A stretch of 32,384 bases of DNA. It comes from an uncultured Clostridia bacterium. Its GTDB lineage: Bacteria > Bacillota > Clostridia > Christensenellales > CAG-314. Where the stretch lies: contig CANQYT010000017.1 of NCBI GenBank assembly GCA_947628135.1, forward strand, positions 1 through 32,384. Reading direction: 5' to 3'. Positions 14,462 to 22,914 of the stretch are shown here, piece after piece; the stretch's first letter is position 1; every line of letters starts with the position of its first letter. Position numbers and translations under genes: made by a program. Below the pieces are notes generated by a model that was not told the DNA's origin, made no database searches, and saw nothing but the letters and a program-made list of their open reading frames with translations.

Positions 14462-15754
14462 ATGACAGACATAGTAGTGTATGGAAGGGGCAAAACAGGG
14501 CAAAGTATTGCAAAAATGTTACAAAAACAGGGTAAACGAACGATTTTCTTTGACGACGTTACGGGGTTCGACCGTCCCGCCGAATTTACTTCCGACAGCG
14601 TTGTAATAGTAAGTCCGGGAGTTCCGCCCGCGGCAAACGGCATTACCCTCGCAAGAAAGGCAGGGGCAAAGATCGTTGGAGAGTTGGAGTACTGTTTTCC
14701 TCTTTGCAAAGGCAGATGTATTTCCGTCACGGGCACAAACGGCAAGACGACGGTTTGCGAAATGATATACGCCGCATTGAAAAATTCGGGTTTTCCTACG
14801 CGTCTGTTGGGAAACGGCGGCGTGCCTTTTTCGTCGCAGGTGTTGGAAATTGCGAAAAGCGAAATGGTCGTGCTGGAAAGTTCGAGTTTTCAACTTGCCG
14901 ATTGCAAAAGTTTTGCGCCCTTTGTAAGCGTGCTTACCAACGTTGCGCCCGATCACATCGATTGGCACGGCGGATTTGACGAATATGTGCAAGCGAAGAA
15001 AAACAATTTCATTCACCAAAGGGAGGGGTTTGCCGTATTTAACAAGGACGACGCAGTTTCCGTCGCATTGTCAGCCGATTGCGCTTGTCAAACGCTTTTC
15101 TATTCGACGTCAAACGGGGAGGCAAATTGCTTTTTCGACGGGGAAAGCGTCGTACTACGTCACGAACGCTCGTCTGCGAAAGTTTATGCGCCTTTCCTTG
15201 CAGAGTTTTTACGTCACAATTTGTCTAATGCGTTGGCGGCGGTACTTGCGTGCTGTTGCGTGGGCGTAGATCCCGACAAGGCGGTGGGCGCGCTGAAAGA
15301 TTTCGTATTTTTGCCGCACAGAATGCAGTCTGCGGGAGAAATAGACGGCGTTTACTTTGTAAACGACAGCAAGGCTACAAACGTTCACGCCACGGTAAAC
15401 GCTTTGAAATGCTTCGAAAACGACCTCGCGCTTATCGTAGGCGGCTCGGATAAAGGGGAAGAATACGACGAAATATTCCGTCAAATGAAAGACAACGTAA
15501 AAGCCGTCGTCGCCGTGGGGCAAACGTCGCACAAAATAGCACGGTGCGGTTTGCAATACGGGATCGCCGTCAAGATTATGCGCGATTTCAAAGACGCCGT
15601 GCGCTATTGTTTCCAACTGCTGCGGCAGTCGGGAGGAACTGTGCTTATGTCCAACGCCTGCGCGAGTTTCGACAATTTCAACGGTTTCGAACAGAGGGGC
15701 GACTACTTTTTGAAAGCGGTTGAGGAACTGAGAATTGAGAACAAAAAAGTTTGA
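14462..15754 (+). CDS. murD: UDP-MurNAc-L-Ala:D-Glu ligase MurD
   Basis: This 430-residue protein has the Mur ligase three-domain plan: an N-terminal Rossmann-like substrate domain (VVYGRGKTGQS), the ATP loop GTNGKTT (91-97), VLTNVAPDHIDWHG, NDSKATN and VGGSDKGEEY. MurD adds D-Glu to UDP-MurNAc-L-Ala in the cytoplasm. ATG 14462 has GGAG 6 bases upstream within the mraY end; TTG 14450 is a less likely alternative. Its 3' end overlaps ftsW by 20 bases, consistent with coupled expression. Confidence 0.96.
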   Translation: MTDIVVYGRGKTGQSIAKMLQKQGKRTIFFDDVTGFDRPAEFTSDSVVIVSPGVPPAANGITLARKAGAKIVGELEYCFPLCKGRCISVTGTNGKTTVCEMIYAALKNSGFPTRLLGNGGVPFSSQVLEIAKSEMVVLESSSFQLADCKSFAPFVSVLTNVAPDHIDWHGGFDEYVQAKKNNFIHQREGFAVFNKDDAVSVALSADCACQTLFYSTSNGEANCFFDGESVVLRHERSSAKVYAPFLAEFLRHNLSNALAAVLACCCVGVDPDKAVGALKDFVFLPHRMQSAGEIDGVYFVNDSKATNVHATVNALKCFENDLALIVGGSDKGEEYDEIFRQMKDNVKAVVAVGQTSHKIARCGLQYGIAVKIMRDFKDAVRYCFQLLRQSGGTVLMSNACASFDNFNGFEQRGDYFLKAVEELRIENKKV

Positions 15755-16850
15755 TTACATATTGCTTTTCTGCGTGTTGGCATTGGTCGGGTTGGGATTG
15801 CTGTTTGTGTACAGCGCAAGTTGTTATTCCGCCGAACTGACCTACGGGAACAAGTACTTTTTTTTGACGAAACAGGCGTTGGGCGCGGCGGTGGGATCGG
15901 TCGCGATGTTTGTCGCTATGAACGTGAAGCCGGAATTTATCAAAAAATTCTGGATAGTCGGCGTCGTGCTTTCGGTGATTTTGCTTGCGTTGGTTTTCGT
16001 GCCGGGTATCAGCATAGAAAACTACGGCGCGCGGCGGTGGATAGGAGTTGGCAGTTTTTCTATGCAGCCGTCGGAAATAGCCAAATTTTCCTACGTGCTG
16101 TTTTGCGCCGTGTGTATGTCGCGTTACGATATGTCCAAATTGAGCAGATGTTTACTGCCTATCGGCGTGGGAGTGTTGTTTTGCGCGCTGATAATCGCCG
16201 AACCGAATATGTCCATCACGATGTGTATGGCTATGCTGATGGTGATAATGCTTTTCCTCGGCGGAATGAAATGGAAGTATTTTTTGCTTATGCTCGTTCC
16301 CATCGCGCTTGCCGTGCCGCTGTTGATAGTTGTCGAGCCCTACCGTCTGCAACGGCTTTTGGCGTTTCTCGACCCGTGGGCGTCCCCCAAAGACGAGGGA
16401 TACCAATTGATACAGTCCCTGTATGCGTTGGGCAGCGGCGGTTGGTTTGGCGTGGGGTTGTTCAACAGCAGACAGAAATACCGTTTTTTGCCCTTTGCCG
16501 AAAGCGATTTTATTTTCTCGGTCATCGGTGAGGAAACGGGGATAGCGGGCTGTCTGATAGTTTTCCTTCTGTTTACCGTCGTGGTTTTGCGAGGCGTAAG
16601 GATAGCCGTCAACAGCCGCGACAAGTTCGGCTGTTTTCTCGCCGGCGGCATATCGGCTGTCATCGCGGTGCAGTCGCTGTTGAATTTCGCCGTTGTTACG
16701 GGCAGCATACCTCCAACGGGTTTGCCGCTTCCGTTTATCAGTTACGGCGGAACATCGCTCGTTGTTTTTATGACGGCGGCGGGAGTGCTGTTGAATTTGT
16801 CGGGGAATATCCGTGACAATGTTTCGGGAGGTCGATTGTGGATTACATAG
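15735..16850 (+). CDS. ftsW: FtsW/RodA-family SEDS peptidoglycan polymerase
   Basis: This 371-residue polytopic membrane protein begins with LLFVYSASCYS in the first helix and carries the SEDS signatures GARRWIGVGSFSMQPSE, the Asp/Glu-containing loop EGYQLIQSLYALGSGGWFGVGL, and IPPTGLPLPFISYGG. SEDS proteins polymerise lipid II into glycan strands together with a class B PBP, here the ftsI product upstream. Position in the dcw cluster favours FtsW over RodA. The start is TTG at 15735 inside murD with AGGA about 10 bases before; the 3' end overlaps murA by 13 bases. Confidence 0.95.
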   Translation: MRTKKFDYILLFCVLALVGLGLLFVYSASCYSAELTYGNKYFFLTKQALGAAVGSVAMFVAMNVKPEFIKKFWIVGVVLSVILLALVFVPGISIENYGARRWIGVGSFSMQPSEIAKFSYVLFCAVCMSRYDMSKLSRCLLPIGVGVLFCALIIAEPNMSITMCMAMLMVIMLFLGGMKWKYFLLMLVPIALAVPLLIVVEPYRLQRLLAFLDPWASPKDEGYQLIQSLYALGSGGWFGVGLFNSRQKYRFLPFAESDFIFSVIGEETGIAGCLIVFLLFTVVVLRGVRIAVNSRDKFGCFLAGGISAVIAVQSLLNFAVVTGSIPPTGLPLPFISYGGTSLVVFMTAAGVLLNLSGNIRDNVSGGRLWIT

Positions 16851-18076
16851 TGCGCGGAGGTAACCGCCTTGATGGAGAAATAGCCGTTTACGGCGCAAAA
16901 AATTGCGCCCTTGCTTTGTTGGGAGCGTCTGTGCTTACGGACGATCAAATCATTTTACACAATTGCCCCGTCATATCGGACGTGGAAAATATGCTTTTAT
17001 TGCTGCGGACAATGGGCAAAAAGGTGTTGCGCAGCGGCGATACGGTTGTGGTGTCGGGCGGATTGAATACTACTGCCGCGCCGAAGTCTGTCGCGTCGCT
17101 TTTGCGCGGATCGGCACTGATACTCGGCGGCACGGTTGCAAGATACCATTGCGCAGAATTGCCTCTTCCGGGAGGTTGCGCGATAGGCGCTCGACCGATG
17201 GACATTCATTTGAGCGGTTTGGAGGCGTTGGGCGTGACGGTGGAGCATACTGCCGACGCGGTTTACTGCACGGGCGTGCCGAAAGGGGCGCAATTCACGC
17301 TGCGTTTTGCAAGCGTTGGGGCAACGGAAAATCTGCTATGCGCCTGCGCGCTTGCCGAGGGAGAAAGCACGCTTGCAAATTGCGCCACCGAACCCGAGGT
17401 TGCGGCGTTGGAACTTATGCTAAACGAAATGGGGGCGGAAATAAGCGGCGTAGGGCAATCTCTCCTACACATAAAAGGCGTTGCCCGACTTCACGGGGCG
17501 GATTTTACCGTTATTCCCGACAGAATAGTTGCGGCTACATATTTGTCCGCCGCGGCGGCAACGTTGGGCGACGTTACCGTGCGCGATTGCGTTCCGACGC
17601 ATTTGGACGCTTTTTTGAATGTGCTTGGCACTCGTTTCAACGTCAAACGTTACGAAAACGCGGTGCGTTTACGCTGTGACGCGCTACCCGACGGGTACGG
17701 AACGGTCAGAACCGCGCCGTATCCCCTTTTCCCGACGGATATGCAATCGTTACTGCTGAGCCTTGCCGCCTGTTCTCGCGGTAAAACTACCGTATGCGAG
17801 ACTCTCTTTGAAAACCGTTTGGAACACAATGCCGAGCAATTGAACAAAATGGGCGGCGACGTCATAGTGAAAGGCAACGTTGCGACGGTGCACGGAAGAA
17901 AATTGCACGGGGCGGAAGTTTCCGCGAGCGACCTTCGCGGCGGCGCGGGTTTGACGGTTGCGGCGCTTTGCGCAGAGGGAATGACGAAAATTTCGGGAAT
18001 AGAACACGTCAACAGGGGTTACGCGGATCTCGCCGGTGATCTCAATTCGTTGGGCGCGGATATTGTTGTTATATAA
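16838..18076 (+). CDS. murA: UDP-GlcNAc 1-carboxyvinyltransferase MurA
   Basis: This 412-residue enolpyruvyl transferase has the conserved Lys/Asn of GAKNCALALL (K22, N23) and the catalytic Cys loop LPGGCAIGARPMDIHL (C114), the residue attacked by fosfomycin. It performs the first committed step of peptidoglycan synthesis from UDP-GlcNAc and PEP. The usual H-NRG-DLAG tail is present as HVNRGYADLAGDL. GTG 16838 is supported by GGGAGG 6 bases upstream. In many Bacillota the murA copy in this position follows ftsW/murG; murG itself is not in this cluster. Confidence 0.96.
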   Translation: MDYIVRGGNRLDGEIAVYGAKNCALALLGASVLTDDQIILHNCPVISDVENMLLLLRTMGKKVLRSGDTVVVSGGLNTTAAPKSVASLLRGSALILGGTVARYHCAELPLPGGCAIGARPMDIHLSGLEALGVTVEHTADAVYCTGVPKGAQFTLRFASVGATENLLCACALAEGESTLANCATEPEVAALELMLNEMGAEISGVGQSLLHIKGVARLHGADFTVIPDRIVAATYLSAAAATLGDVTVRDCVPTHLDAFLNVLGTRFNVKRYENAVRLRCDALPDGYGTVRTAPYPLFPTDMQSLLLSLAACSRGKTTVCETLFENRLEHNAEQLNKMGGDVIVKGNVATVHGRKLHGAEVSASDLRGGAGLTVAALCAEGMTKISGIEHVNRGYADLAGDLNSLGADIVVI

Positions 18077-18114
18077 AAATAATTAAAATATAAACTCATT
18101 TTGCCGTTTTTTCA

Positions 18115-18143
18115 TTGACTATCGGGCATTTTGGTTGTATAAT
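18115..18143 (+). promoter_or_regulatory. Internal dcw promoter for ftsQ-ftsA-ftsZ
   Basis: TTGACT (18115-18120), 17-base spacer, TATAAT (18138-18143), about 55 bases before the ftsQ start in the only sizeable gap of the 3' half of the cluster. It would allow division genes to be expressed apart from the mur genes. Confidence 0.85.
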
Positions 18144-18205
18144 TTATTTAACTATAATTGGCACAGTATGGTTGTTTTGCCGTATCGCTGCCAAGGGGGA
18201 TACGA

Positions 18206-19003
18206 GTGAAAAGCAAAAAGCTTCTGATTTCGCTTACTGTGGTTGCGGTGGTTGTGGTGCTGATTGTTGTGCTTGCCGCCGTGTTTACCGTACAGAAAGT
18301 AACGATTCGTTATCACGGCTTTGACGGAGGAGAGGTCCTTCCGCCCGCAACGGACGGCATTGCGTCCAACGACATAGAAAAAAGTATCAAGGGCGCGAGT
18401 ATCGTGTTCTTGTCGAAAGCCAACCTTTTGGACGAACTCAACAAAAACGAAAATTATGTCGGCTGGCATTTCTTTGCCGTTGTAAAACAGTTTCCCAACG
18501 TGGTGGAAATACACGTTGTGCGGCGTACCGCCGTTGCAAAGTTGCTCAGTTCCACCGACGGCGAGATCTACGTAGATTGTTTCGGATACGTAACGGAAAA
18601 ACCTTCTCACGAAGTAATGGACATTTCGTCCGCTTTCCAGACGAAAGACGTTGTGACTAACACGCTCAATCAGCCGCTGGATTTTGCTTCCGAGCAGAGC
18701 GACGCGCGCTTGCAGTACGTACTCAGCGCAATACGCGCAACGTGGCAATGTATGGTGGACGTTCCCGATATGGTGCGCGTACTCAAACCGACAGACGCGT
18801 TTACGTTTGATTCCGACAACGAAAATATGAGTATTTATCCCGCTCTCGGCGGTAAAATAGTCATACAAGCGCCGCAGGAGAATCTCGACACTCGTCTTAT
18901 CAGCGCATACGGAGTGTACTACAACAACCGTATGAATATTCAGGACGACGGCTACACCGTAACCGTCTACAAAAACGGTCGGATAACGACTCCTTCCAAG
19001 TAA
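18206..19003 (+). CDS. ftsQ: FtsQ/DivIB-type cell division protein
   Basis: This 265-residue bitopic protein has a short basic N-terminus (KSKK), one transmembrane helix (about 5-28) and an extracytoplasmic part beginning with a POTRA-like strand pattern (FTVQKVTIRYHGFDG) and a PNVVEIHVVRRTAVAKL segment typical of FtsQ/DivIB. Overall similarity is modest, so position between murA and ftsA contributes to the call. FtsQ/DivIB joins FtsL and DivIC in the FtsW-FtsI activation complex. The start is GTG 18206 after GGGGGA at 5 bases; an upstream in-frame codon at 18158 lacks a ribosome site. Confidence 0.82.
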   Translation: MKSKKLLISLTVVAVVVVLIVVLAAVFTVQKVTIRYHGFDGGEVLPPATDGIASNDIEKSIKGASIVFLSKANLLDELNKNENYVGWHFFAVVKQFPNVVEIHVVRRTAVAKLLSSTDGEIYVDCFGYVTEKPSHEVMDISSAFQTKDVVTNTLNQPLDFASEQSDARLQYVLSAIRATWQCMVDVPDMVRVLKPTDAFTFDSDNENMSIYPALGGKIVIQAPQENLDTRLISAYGVYYNNRMNIQDDGYTVTVYKNGRITTPSK

Positions 19004-19030
19004 AGAAAGTACCAAGGTACAGAGGACGAT

Positions 19031-20194
19031 ATGAAAAACGAATTTGTGACAATTTTGGATTTCGGCTCAGGTAAAATTACCTGTATGGCGGCGACGAAGG
19101 TCTCCGACAACGGCGAATTTGTTATCAAGGCTGTCGGACAATCGAGTTACGGCGGTTTCGACGACAAGGAGTGGTACGAACCGGATCTGCTTGCGGGAGC
19201 GGTCAATCAGGCGATAAGTCAGGTTGAAAACAAGATGAAATGCTCCGTCAAGGAAATATACGTGGGCGTTCCCGGCGCGTTTTGCGCAAACGCTACCAGC
19301 GAAGCCTCGTTGACGTTCCATTCCAAAAAGAAGATGGACGCGGACGACGTTGCGGAAATCGTTCAAAAAGCCGATATATTCAAGCCCAACGACGATCTTA
19401 TCCCGATGAAAGGAAAGCCCATCTACTATTTGCTGGACGGAATAATTCACACCGACGAGGCTGTTGGCGCGATAGGCAACAAGTTGACGGGATTGGTATC
19501 GTTTTCCTTTATGAAAAAGTACTTCCGCAACACGGTTGCGCCGATACTGTCGGATAGGGGTATCAACAAGATACACTACGTAAACGGTTGCGAAGCGCAG
19601 GCTATCTACATTTCCAACGCCCTGTTGAAGAGCGGCTACTCCATAATTATCGACGTCGGACACATTACGACCAACGTTATGCTGTGCGGAGGCAACGGAC
19701 TGTTGTTCCAACGTACTTTTGCGTTGGGCTCGGGCTACTTTGCGGGAGACCTGTGTCAGGTGCTGGGGTTGGATTTCAACTTTGCTTCGATGTTGTTGGA
19801 AAAAATCAACCTCAATCTCGAAGTCAGACAGGGCGACGCTTACACCGTGAACGGACGAATGGTGGACGCAGTGCAGACCAACGAGGTCGTGCGCGCCCGT
19901 ATAGCGCAGATAGCGGAATACGTTATGAAGAGTTTTTCCGCTTGCGACAAACAGATACCCGCCGACACTCCCGTCATACTTACGGGCGGAGGACTTACCT
20001 ATCTTCGCGGCGGTGCGGACGCGCTTGCGCAGGAATTGCAAAAGCCCGTTCGGTTGTATCACAGCGTAAACCCGCAAACCAATCGCAATGAGTACACTTC
20101 AAGTTACGGCTTGATTTTTGAAGCGATCCGCGACAACAAAAATAAGGGCGGACTGCTTGCTATGTTCAGAAAATTTCGCAAAGGAGACAACTAA
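19031..20194 (+). CDS. ftsA: FtsA, actin-like membrane tether of FtsZ
   Basis: This 387-residue actin/Hsp70-fold ATPase has the phosphate-1 loop LDFGSGKITCM, the SHS2-containing 1C region (KEIYVGVPGAF), phosphate-2 IIIDVGHITTNVML and adenosine motif VILTGGGLTYLRG. The C-terminus (GGLLAMFRKFRKGDN) is a short basic amphipathic helix, the usual FtsA membrane anchor. FtsA links FtsZ filaments to the inner membrane. The sequence is divergent from well-studied FtsA but motif order and neighbours agree. AGAGGA lies 4 bases before the ATG, and its stop overlaps the ftsZ ATG by one base. Confidence 0.93.
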   Translation: MKNEFVTILDFGSGKITCMAATKVSDNGEFVIKAVGQSSYGGFDDKEWYEPDLLAGAVNQAISQVENKMKCSVKEIYVGVPGAFCANATSEASLTFHSKKKMDADDVAEIVQKADIFKPNDDLIPMKGKPIYYLLDGIIHTDEAVGAIGNKLTGLVSFSFMKKYFRNTVAPILSDRGINKIHYVNGCEAQAIYISNALLKSGYSIIIDVGHITTNVMLCGGNGLLFQRTFALGSGYFAGDLCQVLGLDFNFASMLLEKINLNLEVRQGDAYTVNGRMVDAVQTNEVVRARIAQIAEYVMKSFSACDKQIPADTPVILTGGGLTYLRGGADALAQELQKPVRLYHSVNPQTNRNEYTSSYGLIFEAIRDNKNKGGLLAMFRKFRKGDN

Positions 20195-21393
20195 TGGAAA
20201 ACAACACTAACGGCAGCATTGCCAAAATCTTGATAGTAGGCGTAGGCGGCGGAGGAGGAAACGCCGTAAACAGTATGATGAAAGCGGGTATTCGCAACGT
20301 TGACTACCTTGCTCTCAATACGGATCAGCAGGCGCTGTCCAAACTTTCCGCCAAAAAGATGCCGATAGGCGAAAAACTTACCAAGGGTCTTGGCGCAGGC
20401 GCTAACCCCGAAGTGGGTAAGGCAGCCGCACTCGAAAGCAAGGAAGCGATTCAGAATGCCCTGCAAGGCGTGGATTTGCTGTTTATTGCCGCGGGAATGG
20501 GCGGCGGAACGGGTACGGGAGCTGCTCCCGTTGTTGCGCAGATCGCCAAGGAATTGGAGATTTTGACAATAGCCGTCGTCACAAAGCCTTTCAACTTCGA
20601 AGGCGTAAGACGTATGAAAAATGCCGAAATGGGGATAGAAAATCTCAAAGGCAACGTCGATTCGCTGGTGATAGTGCAAAACGAAAAACTCAACCGCGAC
20701 AAGAATTTTTCCATTATGGACGCATTTGCCAAGGCGGATGAAATTCTGTTGCAAGGCATTCGCGGAATTACCGACATCGTGGTGCAGGACGGTCGTATCA
20801 ATCTCGACCTTGCGGACATCAAGTGCGTTATGCGTAACAGCGGAATGGCGCATATGGGCGTCGGCGAAGGCAAGGGTAAAAACAAGACTATCGACGCAAT
20901 ACGCAAAGCGGTCTATTCGCCGCTGTTGGAAACCACGATTCAAGGCGCGTCCAGCCTCATCGTAAATTTCCGCGGAGGCGAGGATCTGTCGTTGGACGAA
21001 GTGACGACGGGCGTCGATCTTGTCCGTCAAGTCATTTCTCCCGACGCAAACGTACTTTTCGGCGTGGGATTCGACGAGGAAATGAAAGACGAAGTTCAGG
21101 TCACTTTGATCGCTACGGGCTTTTCGGGCAAAGGCGACGGCAGAGCGGCGTTTTTCAGCAGTGAAGCGGCAACCAACGTGGCGGCGACAAATATTCAGCG
21201 TTCCAACGTGGTAAATCGTCCCGTTACAAACGGCAATCCTTTGGGCGCTTCGGAAACGCCCGTCACGCAAAACGCGTCCTTTGCGCAGCAACCCGCTCAA
21301 CCGCAACAGACTGTTGCTCAACCCTCTATTTCCGGTAACGTGGAAGTATCGGAAGACCCGTCCATACCGCCTTTCCTTCGTAAAATGAAATAA
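20194..21393 (+). CDS. ftsZ: FtsZ, tubulin-like division GTPase
   Basis: This 399-residue protein shows the glycine-rich N-terminal strand VGVGGGGGNAVN, the tubulin signature GGGTGTG (103-109), the T7 synergy loop NLDLADIK, a Gln/Pro/Asn-rich linker (about 325-385) and the conserved C-terminal peptide IPPFLRKMK that binds FtsA. It polymerises into the Z ring. The ATG shares a base with the ftsA stop, so the two are translationally coupled. An intrinsic terminator closes the dcw cluster directly after it. Confidence 0.99.
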   Translation: MENNTNGSIAKILIVGVGGGGGNAVNSMMKAGIRNVDYLALNTDQQALSKLSAKKMPIGEKLTKGLGAGANPEVGKAAALESKEAIQNALQGVDLLFIAAGMGGGTGTGAAPVVAQIAKELEILTIAVVTKPFNFEGVRRMKNAEMGIENLKGNVDSLVIVQNEKLNRDKNFSIMDAFAKADEILLQGIRGITDIVVQDGRINLDLADIKCVMRNSGMAHMGVGEGKGKNKTIDAIRKAVYSPLLETTIQGASSLIVNFRGGEDLSLDEVTTGVDLVRQVISPDANVLFGVGFDEEMKDEVQVTLIATGFSGKGDGRAAFFSSEAATNVAATNIQRSNVVNRPVTNGNPLGASETPVTQNASFAQQPAQPQQTVAQPSISGNVEVSEDPSIPPFLRKMK

Positions 21394-21413
21394 CAAATCG
21401 AAATGTTCACATA

Positions 21414-21443
21414 AAGACTCTCCCTTGTCGGAGGGTCTTTTTT
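21414..21443 (+). terminator. Rho-independent terminator ending the dcw cluster
   Basis: AAGACTCTCC (21414-21423) pairs with GGAGGGTCTT (21430-21439, one T-G pair), ending in a T run to 21443. Confidence 0.88.
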
Positions 21444-21489
21444 AACCCAAGTTAAAAATATTGAAAATGTCTATAATAATAAACGATAT

Positions 21490-21518
21490 TTGACATAGAT
21501 TTTTCATTGTGTTAAAAT
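21490..21518 (+). promoter_or_regulatory. Promoter of the glycosyltransferase gene
   Basis: TTGACA (21490-21495), 17-base spacer, TAAAAT (21513-21518), 25 bases before the start codon. Confidence 0.88.
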
Positions 21519-21543
21519 ACCTGTATCAAAAAGGAGCATTACT

Positions 21544-22773
21544 TTGAAAAAGATACTGATTCTTTCTGTAACGGCAGGAAACGGTCATAATTCTTGCGCG
21601 CAAGCAATGAAACAATATTTGGAAGACAATTTCGGTGCTACGGTAGAAGTTGTAGACCTTTTGAAAAGTTTTTCGACAAGGATAAATTATTGGCTTGCCG
21701 ATACCGGTTACGATATTGCGGTTGGAAAACTTCGTCCGATATACAATTTATTTCTTCGTCACTATCAAAAAATCTCTCCTGCAAAAAGGTATTCCAATGC
21801 GTGTCAATCCACGTGTATTTCGACAGTCAGTGGTTTGCTGAAAAAAATTATGGAATTCCGTCCCGACGCTATTTATTGTACTCATTATGAGTGCGCTGTG
21901 GCTGTTACGGATCTTAAATTAGCGTATAATATTCCCGCTCGCACGGTGGTAACTTGTTTGGACTATTCGTTTTCACCGTTTTGGGAATCTGCAATAGGTG
22001 TAGATTATTTTGTGATTCCCAATGAGGATTTTATTGAAATCGGCATTGAAAAGGGTTTTGACGTCAAACAACTTTTGCCGTACGGTATTCCTGTCAAGAT
22101 AAGAGAGCAAGCCAAAAGCCGCAAGGATATTCTTGACGAATTAGGTTTAGAAGATAAGTTTACCGCTGTAGTAACTTTCGGAGGGGGACACTGGAAGGGC
22201 GCATATAAAATATTCAAAATGGTTGTCGATTCTCTTTCGGATAAAAATGCTCAAATTATTGTCATTAACGGCAGAGATAAATCGTCCTACAAAAAAATTG
22301 CAAAAAAAAATTGGAACATAACGGTGTTAAACATAGGCTATACGAACAATGTACCGTTATATTTGGCAGTAGCAGATGTGTTTATTAGTAAAGGCGGCGG
22401 ACTAAGCACTACTGAGGCTATAAATGCTTCCGCACCTATGGTGCTTTACGAAAAGACGCCGGCGCAAGAACAAAATAATATAGAATATTTATGCAAAAAA
22501 GGAGTCGCATATTCTTTTTCCGACAAGGTTTCCCTGCAAAAGGTTCTTGACCGATTGTACAACAATCCAACTGACTGTGGAAATATGCGGAATAATATGA
22601 TTTCTTTAACAAAAAATGCGTTGGAGAAAACGGCGGCGATATTAAACGATGCCGCCCATGCGGATTATAGTTCACTTGATGCAATCAAAATCGATTACAA
22701 GAAAGTTAAAAGAAACGTAATTTCGGCAATGCGTCGTGCGGACAAAGTATCGCGTAATTCAAAAAAAAGGTGA
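21544..22773 (+). CDS. MGDG-synthase/UgtP-like glycosyltransferase (GT28)
   Basis: This 409-residue protein begins with ILSVTAGNGHNSCAQAM, the first-loop motif of the monogalactosyldiacylglycerol synthase family, and has the GT-B C-terminal half with VTFGGGHWKG and the nucleotide-sugar site FISKGGGLSTTEA, plus P....QEQNN near the end. Relatives such as UgtP/YpfP add hexoses from UDP-sugars to diacylglycerol, making membrane glycolipids and the anchor of lipoteichoic acid; the exact sugar is not readable. The start is TTG 21544 with AAAGGAG 7 bases before. The gene and the next are visibly A+T richer (many AAT, AAA, ATT codons) than the dcw genes. A basic tail (RRADKVSRNSKKR) may aid membrane contact. 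Confidence 0.88.
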   Translation: MKKILILSVTAGNGHNSCAQAMKQYLEDNFGATVEVVDLLKSFSTRINYWLADTGYDIAVGKLRPIYNLFLRHYQKISPAKRYSNACQSTCISTVSGLLKKIMEFRPDAIYCTHYECAVAVTDLKLAYNIPARTVVTCLDYSFSPFWESAIGVDYFVIPNEDFIEIGIEKGFDVKQLLPYGIPVKIREQAKSRKDILDELGLEDKFTAVVTFGGGHWKGAYKIFKMVVDSLSDKNAQIIVINGRDKSSYKKIAKKNWNITVLNIGYTNNVPLYLAVADVFISKGGGLSTTEAINASAPMVLYEKTPAQEQNNIEYLCKKGVAYSFSDKVSLQKVLDRLYNNPTDCGNMRNNMISLTKNALEKTAAILNDAAHADYSSLDAIKIDYKKVKRNVISAMRRADKVSRNSKKR

Positions 22774-22814
22774 TAAACTACTAAAACGGGCAACAATAAT
22801 ATATACTGATATAT

Positions 22815-22838
22815 GGGCGCAATTGGAATGCGCCTATT
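22815..22838 (+). terminator. Weak hairpin, possible terminator of the glycosyltransferase gene
   Basis: GGCGCA (22816-22821) pairs with TGCGCC (22829-22834), followed only by TATTT. The stem is good but the T run is poor. Confidence 0.4.
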
Positions 22839-22876
22839 TCAGCCGATGTAACTATATGGTTTGCAACATATAATGA

Positions 22877-22905
22877 TTGACAAAAACAATCAATAGTATT
22901 AAAAT
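22877..22905 (+). promoter_or_regulatory. Promoter giving a near-leaderless mRNA for the 22915 gene
   Basis: TTGACA (22877-22882), 17-base spacer, TAAAAT (22900-22905). The expected start near 22912 is three bases from the ATG. Confidence 0.85.
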
Positions 22906-22914
22906 TGATACACA

